From NCBI GenBank assembly GCA_000434735.1, contig FR881225.1, positions 32,030 to 45,909 on the forward strand: DNA of 13,880 nucleotides. Direction: 5' to 3'. This stretch comes from Bacteroides sp. CAG:530. GTDB lineage: Bacteria; Bacteroidota; Bacteroidia; Bacteroidales; Bacteroidaceae. The notes beneath the pieces are model-generated. The model worked only from the letters and a program-made list of their open reading frames with translations. It was not told the origin of the DNA and ran no database searches. The first letter of the stretch is position 1. Each line of letters begins with the position of its first letter. Below are positions 1 to 7,198 of the stretch, one piece after another. Both the position numbers and the translations under genes were made by a program.

Positions 1-2709
1 ACCGTTTGACATGCGTTCTACTTCTTTAGCGTTGTGTTCTACCCAGCGGTTGTACAGCAAGCCGTTGATTCCACCCAAGCCTTTGATGGTTTCGTCGAAA
101 CGTTTCTTTGTAGCGGGGTCGTATACGGTGAGGCGTATCTTTTCGCCTACCTTGCCTTCCAGCAACGGGAAGTAGTCTTCGCCCTTACGGATAGGAGTAC
201 CATCTATTTGCTCAATGATGCAGCCGGCTTTTACATCGGTCTTCTTCAGGCTAAGCGGACTCTTGGCAATGATTTCCTGAATCTTCAAGCCGTCGCCTTC
301 GTAAGAGTTGTCGAAGAATACGCCCAAGTTAGCAGTAGCAGGTGCGGTGCTGTAGTGGTTATATCTACATCCGGTGTGCGATGCGTTAAGCTCGCCCAGC
401 ATTTCGCTAAGCATTTCGGCAAAGTCGTACTTGTTGCTGATGTATGGCAAGAAGCGTTCGTAGTTCTTCTTCATGCCTTCCCAGTCGGTTCCGTGAAGGT
501 CGGCCTTGTAGAATTTATCTTTCACCTGACGCCATGCGTGGTCGAAGATGTAAGCTCTTTCTTCCATCGGACGGAAGTCGAACTGTGCCTTGAAATTGAT
601 GCCGGTAGTCTTTCCGTCTTTCAACGAAATCTTCTTCAGTGAGTTGCCGCACAGATAAATGTTTTCACCCTTCTTATCAGGATTTATTTGTCCCCATCCG
701 GCATCCTTAACCAAGATACGTGTAGAGTTGTCTTTCAAATCGTGTACCCACAAATCGTAACCATTTTCGAACGAAGCCTGATAGTAGAACTTATCGCCCT
801 TAGGATTAAGATAGCAGTCGCTAAGACGAGAAGAATTAACAGTGAGTCGGCGTATGCGGTCGCGGCAGTTCTCTAAGTCGAACTTCAGCGGTTTTACCTC
901 TTCGTCTTTCTTCTTATCGTCAGCTTTCTTGTCTTTGCCGTCTTTTTTCTTCTTAGCGTCTTCGGCTTTCTTTTCTTTATCTTTTTCTTCTTTCTCGGCT
1001 TCTTCTTTTATAGCCAAGTCTTCTTTATTCATGCAGAAGCGGTCGTAAGCCTCTACGTCGAAGAACATTATGTAGGCATCGCTTTCGGCACCCCAGCTAC
1101 CGTGGCTACGATATCCGGCGCGGTCGCTTTCCCATACCATTGCTTTACCGCCAAGTACCCAACGTGCGTTAGAGTCGGTATAGCCACTCTGAGTAAGGTT
1201 GTGCATTTCGCCCTTACCGTCGGCATTTAGCAACACCACGTCTTTATTGTTCCATCCGCCAATACCGATGTAGTCCGAAAGAATCCACTTGCTATCTGGA
1301 CTCCACTGGAACCACTGGTCGCCATCGCTATAAGAGTACTGATACTTCTTATCCATTACGGTACGTACATTGCGAGTCTTCAGGTTGATTACACAGATAG
1401 CGGTACGCTCTTGTAAAAAGGCAACTTCTTTACCGTCGGGGCTATACTGAGGCTCGAACGAGGTAAGGTTGGTTTTGGTGAGACGTTCTTCTTTTATATT
1501 AGTAGCGTAGGTAAACATCTTGTCTTCCTTATCTACCAACGATGACTGATAAATCTGCCATACACCATCGCGCTCTGAAGCGTAGACGATGCTGCGTCCG
1601 TCGGGCGAGAAGTGAACGTTACGTTCCTGCTGCGGAGTATTGGTGATGCGGCGTGTAGTGCTATACTCGGTAGAAGTAACGTATACATCGCCATGTAGAA
1701 TGAAAGCTACCTCTTTACCATCGGGCGAAGGAGAGATTTCTGTAGCTCCGCTGCTCAGTGTCTGCTTAATTAGTTCGCGGCTTTCGTTATCTGCCGATAC
1801 ATTGATTTTTACTTTGCTAGACTTTCCGTTCTTGCCAAGGGTATATATTTCTCCGTTCCATCCGTAGCACAGAGTACCGTCGTTTGCTACTGTGAGGAAG
1901 CGCACCGGGTGGGTGGTGTGGTGAGTAATCTGCTTAGCCTGTGCATTATCTATAGTACGACTGAATACGTTGAATGAGCCGTTTTGTTCGCTCAGGTAGT
2001 AGAATGATTTGCCATCGGGAGCCCATACCGGGTTACGGTCTTCGCCTTCGAAAGTGGTAAGCTTCTTGAAGCTGCGTTCGCCTTTATTGGTCATCAGCCA
2101 GATATCTCTTGAGATAGAAGCGCGTTCGTGTTTTCGCCATTGGTCTTCGTATCCCTTTTTATCTTGATAAAGCCACAGCGAAGCATCTTTAGGGTTGAGG
2201 CTTATGCTCTCCATGGTGTACGATGAGAACATCTTAGGACGTCCGCCGTCAATGCTGACTTCGTATACTTGATGGAAAGAACTGTTTGGGAACTGTATGT
2301 CTTTAGCGTCTTGCATCTGCGATGCTGCAAACAATATAGTCTTGTTGTCTTTAAAGGCGATAGGAGTTTCCTTTCCAGAGTGAGTAGTTACGCGCTTAGG
2401 AGTGCCTCCTTTGCTACTGGTAACGTAGATGTCGAGGCTTCCCATACGGTCGGATGCGAAAGCGATGTGCTGTCCGTCGGGGCTCCATACAGGATAACTG
2501 TCGAACCCAGCGTTCGAAGTAATCTGTGTAGCCTGTCCTCCGTTTGTAGGAACAGTAAATAAGTCACCTTTGTAAGCGAATGCGATGGTATTACCATCGG
2601 GCGAGATGGCGCAGTATCTCATCCAGAGTGGATTTTCCTGTGCCGACAGTGCAGAAGTGCCCGCAGCCATAGCCAGGGCAAGCATTGCGATGTGTTTTGT
2701 TTTCATCAT
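1..2709 (-). CDS. Exported tricorn-like S41 protease (3' end missing)
   Basis: The frame is open for 903 codons from the ATG at 2707-2709 to the window edge. Residues 1-23 form a Sec signal peptide (basic start, Ala/Leu/Met core, likely cut before Gln24). A beta-propeller region follows, with seven SPDG-like PD40 motifs near residues 36, 76, 230, 328, 368, 423 and 470. Next come a Lys/Glu-rich linker (about 565-607), a tricorn C1-like helical region (about 700-790) containing Ser777-His778, and a PDZ domain (about 793-862). In archaeal tricorn an adjacent Ser-His pair belongs to the catalytic tetrad, while the nucleophile Ser and a Glu sit further on; here those would lie beyond the left edge. 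Relatives usually have roughly 1,050-1,100 residues, so about 150-200 are missing. Archaeal tricorn is cytosolic, but the signal peptide here implies a periplasmic enzyme degrading peptides or misfolded proteins. The second Met codon is an equally possible start. The family call is firm; the substrate is unknown. Confidence 0.88.
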   Translation of the reverse strand, partial: MMKTKHIAMLALAMAAGTSALSAQENPLWMRYCAISPDGNTIAFAYKGDLFTVPTNGGQATQITSNAGFDSYPVWSPDGQHIAFASDRMGSLDIYVTSSKGGTPKRVTTHSGKETPIAFKDNKTILFAASQMQDAKDIQFPNSSFHQVYEVSIDGGRPKMFSSYTMESISLNPKDASLWLYQDKKGYEDQWRKHERASISRDIWLMTNKGERSFKKLTTFEGEDRNPVWAPDGKSFYYLSEQNGSFNVFSRTIDNAQAKQITHHTTHPVRFLTVANDGTLCYGWNGEIYTLGKNGKSSKVKINVSADNESRELIKQTLSSGATEISPSPDGKEVAFILHGDVYVTSTEYSTTRRITNTPQQERNVHFSPDGRSIVYASERDGVWQIYQSSLVDKEDKMFTYATNIKEERLTKTNLTSFEPQYSPDGKEVAFLQERTAICVINLKTRNVRTVMDKKYQYSYSDGDQWFQWSPDSKWILSDYIGIGGWNNKDVVLLNADGKGEMHNLTQSGYTDSNARWVLGGKAMVWESDRAGYRSHGSWGAESDAYIMFFDVEAYDRFCMNKEDLAIKEEAEKEEKDKEKKAEDAKKKKDGKDKKADDKKKDEEVKPLKFDLENCRDRIRRLTVNSSRLSDCYLNPKGDKFYYQASFENGYDLWVHDLKDNSTRILVKDAGWGQINPDKKGENIYLCGNSLKKISLKDGKTTGINFKAQFDFRPMEERAYIFDHAWRQVKDKFYKADLHGTDWEGMKKNYERFLPYISNKYDFAEMLSEMLGELNASHTGCRYNHYSTAPATANLGVFFDNSYEGDGLKIQEIIAKSPLSLKKTDVKAGCIIEQIDGTPIRKGEDYFPLLEGKVGEKIRLTVYDPATKKRFDETIKGLGGINGLLYNRWVEHNAKEVERMSNG
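891..1014 (-). other. Lys/Glu/Asp-rich linker in the tricorn-like protease
   Basis: About 42 residues (roughly 565-607) are almost entirely Lys, Glu, Asp and Ala, between the propeller domains and the second half of the protein. The composition suggests a charged helical or disordered spacer. It is low-complexity sequence and is likely to vary in length between strains. Confidence 0.7.
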
Positions 2710-2757
2710 GTTAAGGTTGATAAAAATATTACTGTATAATTATATAAAAGATGCGGG

Positions 2758-2765
2758 CAAATTTA
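2758..2765 (-). promoter_or_regulatory. -7 box for the tricorn-like gene
   Basis: Read on the minus strand this is TAAATTTG, a full match to the Bacteroidota -7 consensus TAnnTTTG, about 49 nt upstream of the start codon. No good TTTG-type -33 element stands at the expected distance, so the promoter may be weak or activated. The region is AT-rich, which raises the chance of a fortuitous match. Confidence 0.5.
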
Positions 2766-2952
2766 TATAAAATATTTGTGATAAGGTGGTAGTGCGTGAT
2801 TAAAAGTCTTTATATTGGCATGAATGTCATTTTATCATGCGGAAAAAATGTACTATTGCGTATGGATAGATAAATAATGGATATATGTTTCATATTTATT
2901 GTTAATGAAGTAAAAAGCTGACAGTTGTTGGTTTAAAACCGGGTAAATTCCG

Positions 2953-2960
2953 TAGTTTTG
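2953..2960 (+). promoter_or_regulatory. -7 box for the DUF3857 gene pair
   Basis: TAGTTTTG matches TAnnTTTG exactly and predicts a transcript start near 2966, leaving a leader of about 45 nt. A TTG at 2928-2930 could act as the -33 element, but the 22-base spacing is slightly long. No Shine-Dalgarno sequence precedes the ATG at 3012, which is usual for this phylum. Confidence 0.55.
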
Positions 2961-3011
2961 TATTTAGTAATACGAATAAAACTTATTAATCATAAATAAA
3001 ACAACGGTAAT

Positions 3012-4967
3012 ATGAAACCAAGAACATTATTGGTATTTGTTTCTTTGTTGGCTGTTTCTTTATGCGCAAAGGCTAATCCTTTGCGGAAGTATATTGATGA
3101 GCTGCAGTCAAACAAATTATCAGATTACGCTACTGTTGTGTTGCTCGATAGCACCAGCGTGTCTGTTTCGCCTACAGGCCAAGGCGTATTTTCTGTAGTA
3201 AAAGGTGTAAAAGTTCAAAATTTAAACGGAGTGATGGCCAACCGTATTCTTAAATACGATTACGACCCGCTTACAGCCGCTGCCCGTTTCAAAGTGGTGA
3301 AAATCTATCACGAGGATGGCTCTACTACCGATGTAGATGTAAGCAAGGCATGCGATTATACGGCTCCGGCACGTGCTATCTATTGGGGAGCACGTCAGAT
3401 TATGCTTCAGCTGGACGGACTTGTGCCGGGCGACGTTATTTATTATGAGATAGATAAGAAGGGGTTTACGTATGCGCTTCTTGGCGCTGACGAGGGAGAT
3501 GATTCTCGCTTTATTCCTCCTATGCGCGGGCAGTTTTATGATATAGTGCCTTTCTGGGCGGCGGAGCCTACAATAAGAAAGGTGTATAGCGTAGGTATTC
3601 CCGAAGAAAAAGAGTTGCAGTTTCAGTTTTATCAGGGACAGTGCGCATCGTCTATGCGTTACGATGCTGGGCGTAAGGTGTATACGTTTACCATGGATAA
3701 TATCATGCCGTTTCAGAAAGAACCGAATATGGTAGACTTGTTCGATGCCGCTCCTAAGCTGATGATGTCTACTACACGCAACTGGAGCGAAAAATCGCGA
3801 TGGTTTAATAAGGTGAACGAAGATTACGGAAGTTTCAACCCTATACCCGAAGCGCAGAAGAGGGTTGACGAACTGATAAAGGGTAAGAAAACGGAAATGG
3901 AGAAAATAGCCGTCCTCACTCATTGGGTAGCCGATAATATACGCTATGCCGGCATTACTATGGGAAAAGGTGAAGGCTTTACTCTTCATAATCTGAAAAT
4001 GGATTATACCGACCGTTGCGGTGTGTGCAAGGACATTGCCGGCACTCTTGTCTCTTTTCTGCGAATGGCTGGTTTTAAGGCGTATCCCGCTATGACGATG
4101 GCTGGAAGCAGGGTAGAAAAGATTCCTGCAGACCATTTTAATCATTGTGTAGCCGTGGTAGAATTGAGCAACGGTACACTGATGCCGCTCGACCCTACAT
4201 GGGTGCCTTTCTGCCGAGAACTATGGAGTAGTGCCGAACAGCAGCAGAATTACTTGCCGGGTGTACCACAAGGTGTAGATTTGTGCATTACTCCGGTATC
4301 GCCTGCCGAAAACCATTATGTACGTATCAATGCCGATAATAAACTGAAAGCCGATGGAACGCTGGTGGGTAAGTTTACAATTTCGGCCGAAGGACAAAGC
4401 GATAGCAAGATTCGACGGATATTTACTACCGGATTTCAGAGTGAATGGCAGAATGCCATGGAAAAGCAATTGCTCAACGTATCGCCTAAAGCTGTTATGA
4501 AGAGTGTTAATTACGGTAGCTCTCCTAAAGATTATCAGAAGGCGCCGATAAGCATCACATTTACGTACGAAATTCCTGAATATGCTATGATTGGCGATGG
4601 TGAGATGATTTTTAAACCGTTCGTTCTGAATAATCTGTATACTCAGGTGCTTTCGTTCCTGAATATAAATACTGATATAGAGGTGCGTAAATATGGTTTC
4701 AGAGACGCGTGCTCGCGACTTGTTGAAGTGGCGGAGAAGCTTTCTTTGCCTACCGGATATAATATGGTGTGTACAGAAAAGCAGACTTCCGTTGACGGAA
4801 AAGCGGCTGCATTCAGCGGTACGCTTAAACAGAACGGCAATAAGCTTATGGTTGACACCAGATTATCGCTTAACAAGAGAATATATACTGCTGCCGACTG
4901 GAAGGAATACAGAGAATCGGTCAATGCGTATAAATCGTATGGAGAGTATATCGTAATCAGAAAATAA
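3012..4967 (+). CDS. Exported DUF3857/transglutaminase-like protein, intact triad
   Basis: This 651-residue protein starts with a Sec signal peptide, probably cut after Ala21 (A-K-A then Asn22). A beta-rich DUF3857-type region follows (roughly 45-220), then a transglutaminase-like core (about 285-400) and a beta-rich C-terminal part. The core shows GVCKD with Cys339, His378 in FNHCVAVVE and Asp394 in LDPTW, in the order and spacing of the papain-like Cys-His-Asp triad. Proteins of this superfamily cross-link, deamidate or cleave peptide or isopeptide bonds; which applies here cannot be read from the sequence. The signal peptide places it in the periplasm, with no lipobox. The stop codon overlaps an ATG in the next gene's frame (TAATG), so the two genes are almost certainly co-transcribed. 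Exact substrate unknown. Confidence 0.88.
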   Translation: MKPRTLLVFVSLLAVSLCAKANPLRKYIDELQSNKLSDYATVVLLDSTSVSVSPTGQGVFSVVKGVKVQNLNGVMANRILKYDYDPLTAAARFKVVKIYHEDGSTTDVDVSKACDYTAPARAIYWGARQIMLQLDGLVPGDVIYYEIDKKGFTYALLGADEGDDSRFIPPMRGQFYDIVPFWAAEPTIRKVYSVGIPEEKELQFQFYQGQCASSMRYDAGRKVYTFTMDNIMPFQKEPNMVDLFDAAPKLMMSTTRNWSEKSRWFNKVNEDYGSFNPIPEAQKRVDELIKGKKTEMEKIAVLTHWVADNIRYAGITMGKGEGFTLHNLKMDYTDRCGVCKDIAGTLVSFLRMAGFKAYPAMTMAGSRVEKIPADHFNHCVAVVELSNGTLMPLDPTWVPFCRELWSSAEQQQNYLPGVPQGVDLCITPVSPAENHYVRINADNKLKADGTLVGKFTISAEGQSDSKIRRIFTTGFQSEWQNAMEKQLLNVSPKAVMKSVNYGSSPKDYQKAPISITFTYEIPEYAMIGDGEMIFKPFVLNNLYTQVLSFLNINTDIEVRKYGFRDACSRLVEVAEKLSLPTGYNMVCTEKQTSVDGKAAAFSGTLKQNGNKLMVDTRLSLNKRIYTAADWKEYRESVNAYKSYGEYIVIRK

Positions 4968-4993
4968 TGGTGCTTAAATATAACTTGCGAATT

Positions 4994-6607
4994 ATGAAAA
5001 GAATAACACTATATATACGTTTAGTATGTTTGCTGTGGATGGTGGCGGTTACGGCTTTTGCTGCACCCGAGGCGAGCTTCAAGAAATTATATAAGACATA
5101 TACGTTGAATAAAGACGGTAGCATGGTAGAGAGAGTATATAAGGAGCTTGATATTTATACTCATGCTGCCATGAACGGCAAATACGGCGAGAGCTTCATT
5201 GTGTATAATCCGGAATTTCAGAAATTGAAGATTAATGAGTCGTATACCATGCAGAAAGATGGTAATAAGGTTGTTACTCCGGAAAACGCTTTCGTAGAGG
5301 CATTGCCGTCGTGCGCCGCCAATGCTCCTGCGTATAATCATCTTAAAGAGATGATAGTGGTTCACACAGGACTAGAGCTTGGGGCTAAAATAGTACTCGA
5401 CTATACCGTAGAGACTAAAGCGGAGATGTGTGGCGAGTTGGATATCTTTTCTATGATAAAGGAACTATCGCCGATAGAAGACTTCAGACTGACGATCAGT
5501 GTTCCTGAATCTAAAAAACTTAATTGCGAATTGCTTAATCTCTCGGCTAAACCGTCTGTTTCCGTAGCCAACGGCATGAAGACTGTGTCTTATACTATTA
5601 AGAATATTGCTCCAAGACCTTATTCTTATCCTGTCTACAATTCTACTGTAGGCGTTGTGCAGCAAGTGGCAAGCGGAATGATGCCTGCTTTTACAGCTTC
5701 TACTTACGAGAATGTTAAAGCGGCTGCCGATGTCTTGAACAAACAATTTAAGGTGGGTGATAGCAAGGTGATAGATAACAAAATCGCAGAGTTCAAGAAA
5801 GAGTGTGGAGGCGATAAGGATAAGTTGCGTAAGGCTATCAATAGGTTTATGACTTATTTATATGGAGCGAAGGGATTGAGTGGAGTTTCTTTGCCCGAAG
5901 CAGGATACAGACTTCGCCCGGCATCGGAAGTTTTGCTTTCTATGTATGGAACACGTGTAGAATTGGCTAATCTGGATAATGTATTGCATAAGGCAGCCGG
6001 ATTGGATGCTAATATAAAGATGTGTTTCGTAAAGGCTTCTGATATGAACTGTGTGGGATTGAGCGGCATCGTTTCTGTAGTATCAGACAGCGAGATGAAT
6101 TCTGCTAATAAATGCTACGCAGATGTACAGCAGTTTATGGCGGTAACAGATTTGAAGGGTGATAAGTCATCTCTCAGAAATGATAATTTGGAGAGCCAAT
6201 CCAAAGAACTCAAGACTATAGAGGTAAACGATAAAAGCTCGAAGTCGTTGGCCAGAGGCTATGTGGCAGTGTCGATACCTAGTCAATCTGTAGGAAGTGC
6301 ACTTTATTCTTATTCAGAAAATACTTCGATATCAGAGAATATTATTCTTCCTTGCAAGGTGAGCTGTGTAAAGCTGTATAACGTGAAGGTGCCCGACGGT
6401 AAAACATGGATCAAGAAGCAGAATGTTAAGGTATCGAACCAGGTGGGAGAGTTTAGCATTGAGTACAAACAAGAAAATGGTGAGGTGAGGGCTATTTATA
6501 CTCTTAATGTAAATGAGCAACTTATAACGGTGAAGAATTACAAGCAGTTCTATTCATTGATGAGCGAGTGTAAGGCTCCGAATAATTACGCCATACTATT
6601 TAAGTAA
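4994..6607 (+). CDS. Exported DUF3857 protein, degenerate transglutaminase fold
   Basis: The protein has 537 residues from the ATG at 4994, chosen because it puts a typical signal peptide (MKR, then a hydrophobic stretch ending in AFA-A near residue 24) at the very start. An upstream ATG at 4967 overlaps the previous stop and would add nine residues. The layout resembles the preceding protein: a beta-rich DUF3857-like half, then a helical core (about 250-390). The core segment from Tyr318 to Leu337 lines up without gaps with the catalytic-Cys segment upstream, sharing the Gly and the AG near its end, but Arg321 sits where Cys339 is. A Gln takes the place of the catalytic His, and no LDPTW equivalent is seen. 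I infer a non-catalytic partner or substrate-binding paralogue of the upstream enzyme. The alignment was made by eye. Confidence 0.8.
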   Translation: MKRITLYIRLVCLLWMVAVTAFAAPEASFKKLYKTYTLNKDGSMVERVYKELDIYTHAAMNGKYGESFIVYNPEFQKLKINESYTMQKDGNKVVTPENAFVEALPSCAANAPAYNHLKEMIVVHTGLELGAKIVLDYTVETKAEMCGELDIFSMIKELSPIEDFRLTISVPESKKLNCELLNLSAKPSVSVANGMKTVSYTIKNIAPRPYSYPVYNSTVGVVQQVASGMMPAFTASTYENVKAAADVLNKQFKVGDSKVIDNKIAEFKKECGGDKDKLRKAINRFMTYLYGAKGLSGVSLPEAGYRLRPASEVLLSMYGTRVELANLDNVLHKAAGLDANIKMCFVKASDMNCVGLSGIVSVVSDSEMNSANKCYADVQQFMAVTDLKGDKSSLRNDNLESQSKELKTIEVNDKSSKSLARGYVAVSIPSQSVGSALYSYSENTSISENIILPCKVSCVKLYNVKVPDGKTWIKKQNVKVSNQVGEFSIEYKQENGEVRAIYTLNVNEQLITVKNYKQFYSLMSECKAPNNYAILFK

Positions 6608-6628
6608 TGCAGGAAAAGAACGTATAGG

Positions 6629-6694
6629 GTCATCGAATTTAAAAAAGAATGTGAAAAATTAGCTTACGTCTTCGGAAAACCTTAAATTCGTGAC
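6629..6694 (+). repeat. Inverted repeat between the DUF3857 pair and the DUF3127 gene
   Basis: GTCA-T-CGAATTTAA (6629-6642) and TTAAATTCGTGAC (6682-6694) are complementary over 13 bp with one bulged T. A 39-base AT-rich loop separates them. No T-run follows, so this is not an ordinary intrinsic terminator. It could be a 3'-end stabilising stem for the upstream mRNA, an operator, or a leader structure. Confidence 0.5.
6659..6690 (+). promoter_or_regulatory. Possible promoter for the DUF3127 gene
   Basis: TAAATTCG (6683-6690) matches the -7 consensus TAnnTTTG with one mismatch, and TTAG (6659-6662), 20 bases upstream, resembles TTTG with one mismatch. The implied leader is about 20-25 nt. The -7 element lies inside the right arm of the inverted repeat, so structure and promoter overlap. 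The call is weak; read-through from the upstream pair is the alternative. Confidence 0.3.
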
Positions 6695-6719
6695 CAAATA
6701 AAATACAGACTTTAATAAT

Positions 6720-7100
6720 ATGGAATTAGCAGGAAAAGTAATTGCAGTGTTGGAACCCAGAGGTGGTGTTTCTAAGACCGGAAATGAATGGAAAGTACAG
6801 GAATACGTTATCGAAACTCACGACCAGTATCCTCGTAGAATGTGTTTCGACGTGTTCGGTGCCGATAAAATACAGCAATTTAATATTCAGATGGGTGAAG
6901 AGTTGAACGTTTCGTTCGATATCGACGCTCGTGAGTGGAATGGTCGTTGGTTTAACAGTATCCGTGCATGGAAGGTAGACCGTGTTCCTGTTGGCGGAAG
7001 TCAACCAGTACCTCCTATGGGCGCAGCTCCGTTTCCACCGGTTAATGCAGCTCCGGCAAGTTTTGTTGCGCAGGACGAAAAGGATGACCTCCCGTTCTAA
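6720..7100 (+). CDS. DUF3127 OB-fold, SSB-like protein
   Basis: This is a 126-residue protein. Residues 1-90 are a compact beta-rich domain (GKV..VLEPR, EWKVQEYVIET, RMCFDVFG, WFNSIRAWKV) that I recognise as DUF3127, a Bacteroidota family predicted to take an OB fold. A Pro/Ala/Val linker (about 93-117) leads to an acidic tip, DEKDDLPF. That ending strongly resembles the conserved C-terminal tip of bacterial single-stranded DNA-binding proteins (DDDIPF in E. coli), which docks repair and replication partners. I infer an accessory nucleic-acid-binding protein that could contact the SSB interactome; this is untested. No signal peptide is present, so it is cytosolic. It starts 112 bases after the DUF3857 pair and converges on rho. 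Confidence 0.85.
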   Translation: MELAGKVIAVLEPRGGVSKTGNEWKVQEYVIETHDQYPRRMCFDVFGADKIQQFNIQMGEELNVSFDIDAREWNGRWFNSIRAWKVDRVPVGGSQPVPPMGAAPFPPVNAAPASFVAQDEKDDLPF

Positions 7101-7122
7101 AATAGGCTTTGTAATCATTAAA

Positions 7123-7188
7123 CATAAGCATACAAAAAGAGCTTCCGAATGCGATATACAATTCGGAAGCTCTTTTTGTATGCTTATG
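7123..7188. terminator. Bidirectional terminator between the DUF3127 gene and rho
   Basis: The arms 7123-7150 and 7161-7188 are perfectly complementary over 28 bp around a 10-base loop. The inner stem (GAGCTTCCGAAT) is flanked by AAAAA on the left and TTTTT on the right, so it gives a GC-richer hairpin followed by a U-tract in both directions. It begins 22 bases after the DUF3127 stop and 10 bases after the rho stop, as expected for a shared terminator of convergent genes. The complementarity runs 8-9 bp past the A/T tracts. Confidence 0.92.
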
Positions 7189-7198
7189 AGTGAGCGAA

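Larger units (their letters stand above)
2710..3011. other. Divergent intergenic region
   Basis: These 302 bases separate two divergent genes for exported proteins. They are AT-rich and hold no credible ORF. Each end has a -7-like element (2758-2765 minus, 2953-2960 plus). In between is a small inverted repeat, GCATGA (2818-2823) and TCATGC (2835-2840), with an 11-base spacer, which could be an operator but is too short to be convincing. I see no terminator or RNA gene. Confidence 0.6.

Noticed and set aside
34..642. 202-codon plus-strand frame at the left end
   Set aside because: It is antisense to the tricorn-like C1 and PDZ region, whose frame is uninterrupted for 903 codons with recognisable motifs.
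2818..2840. GCATGA/TCATGC inverted repeat as an operator
   Set aside because: Six-base arms in AT-rich DNA occur often by chance, and nothing else supports regulator binding there.
3222..4145. 307-codon minus-strand frame inside the first DUF3857 gene
   Set aside because: The plus strand carries a signal peptide and a complete catalytic triad here. The antisense product resembles no family I recognise and has no start context.
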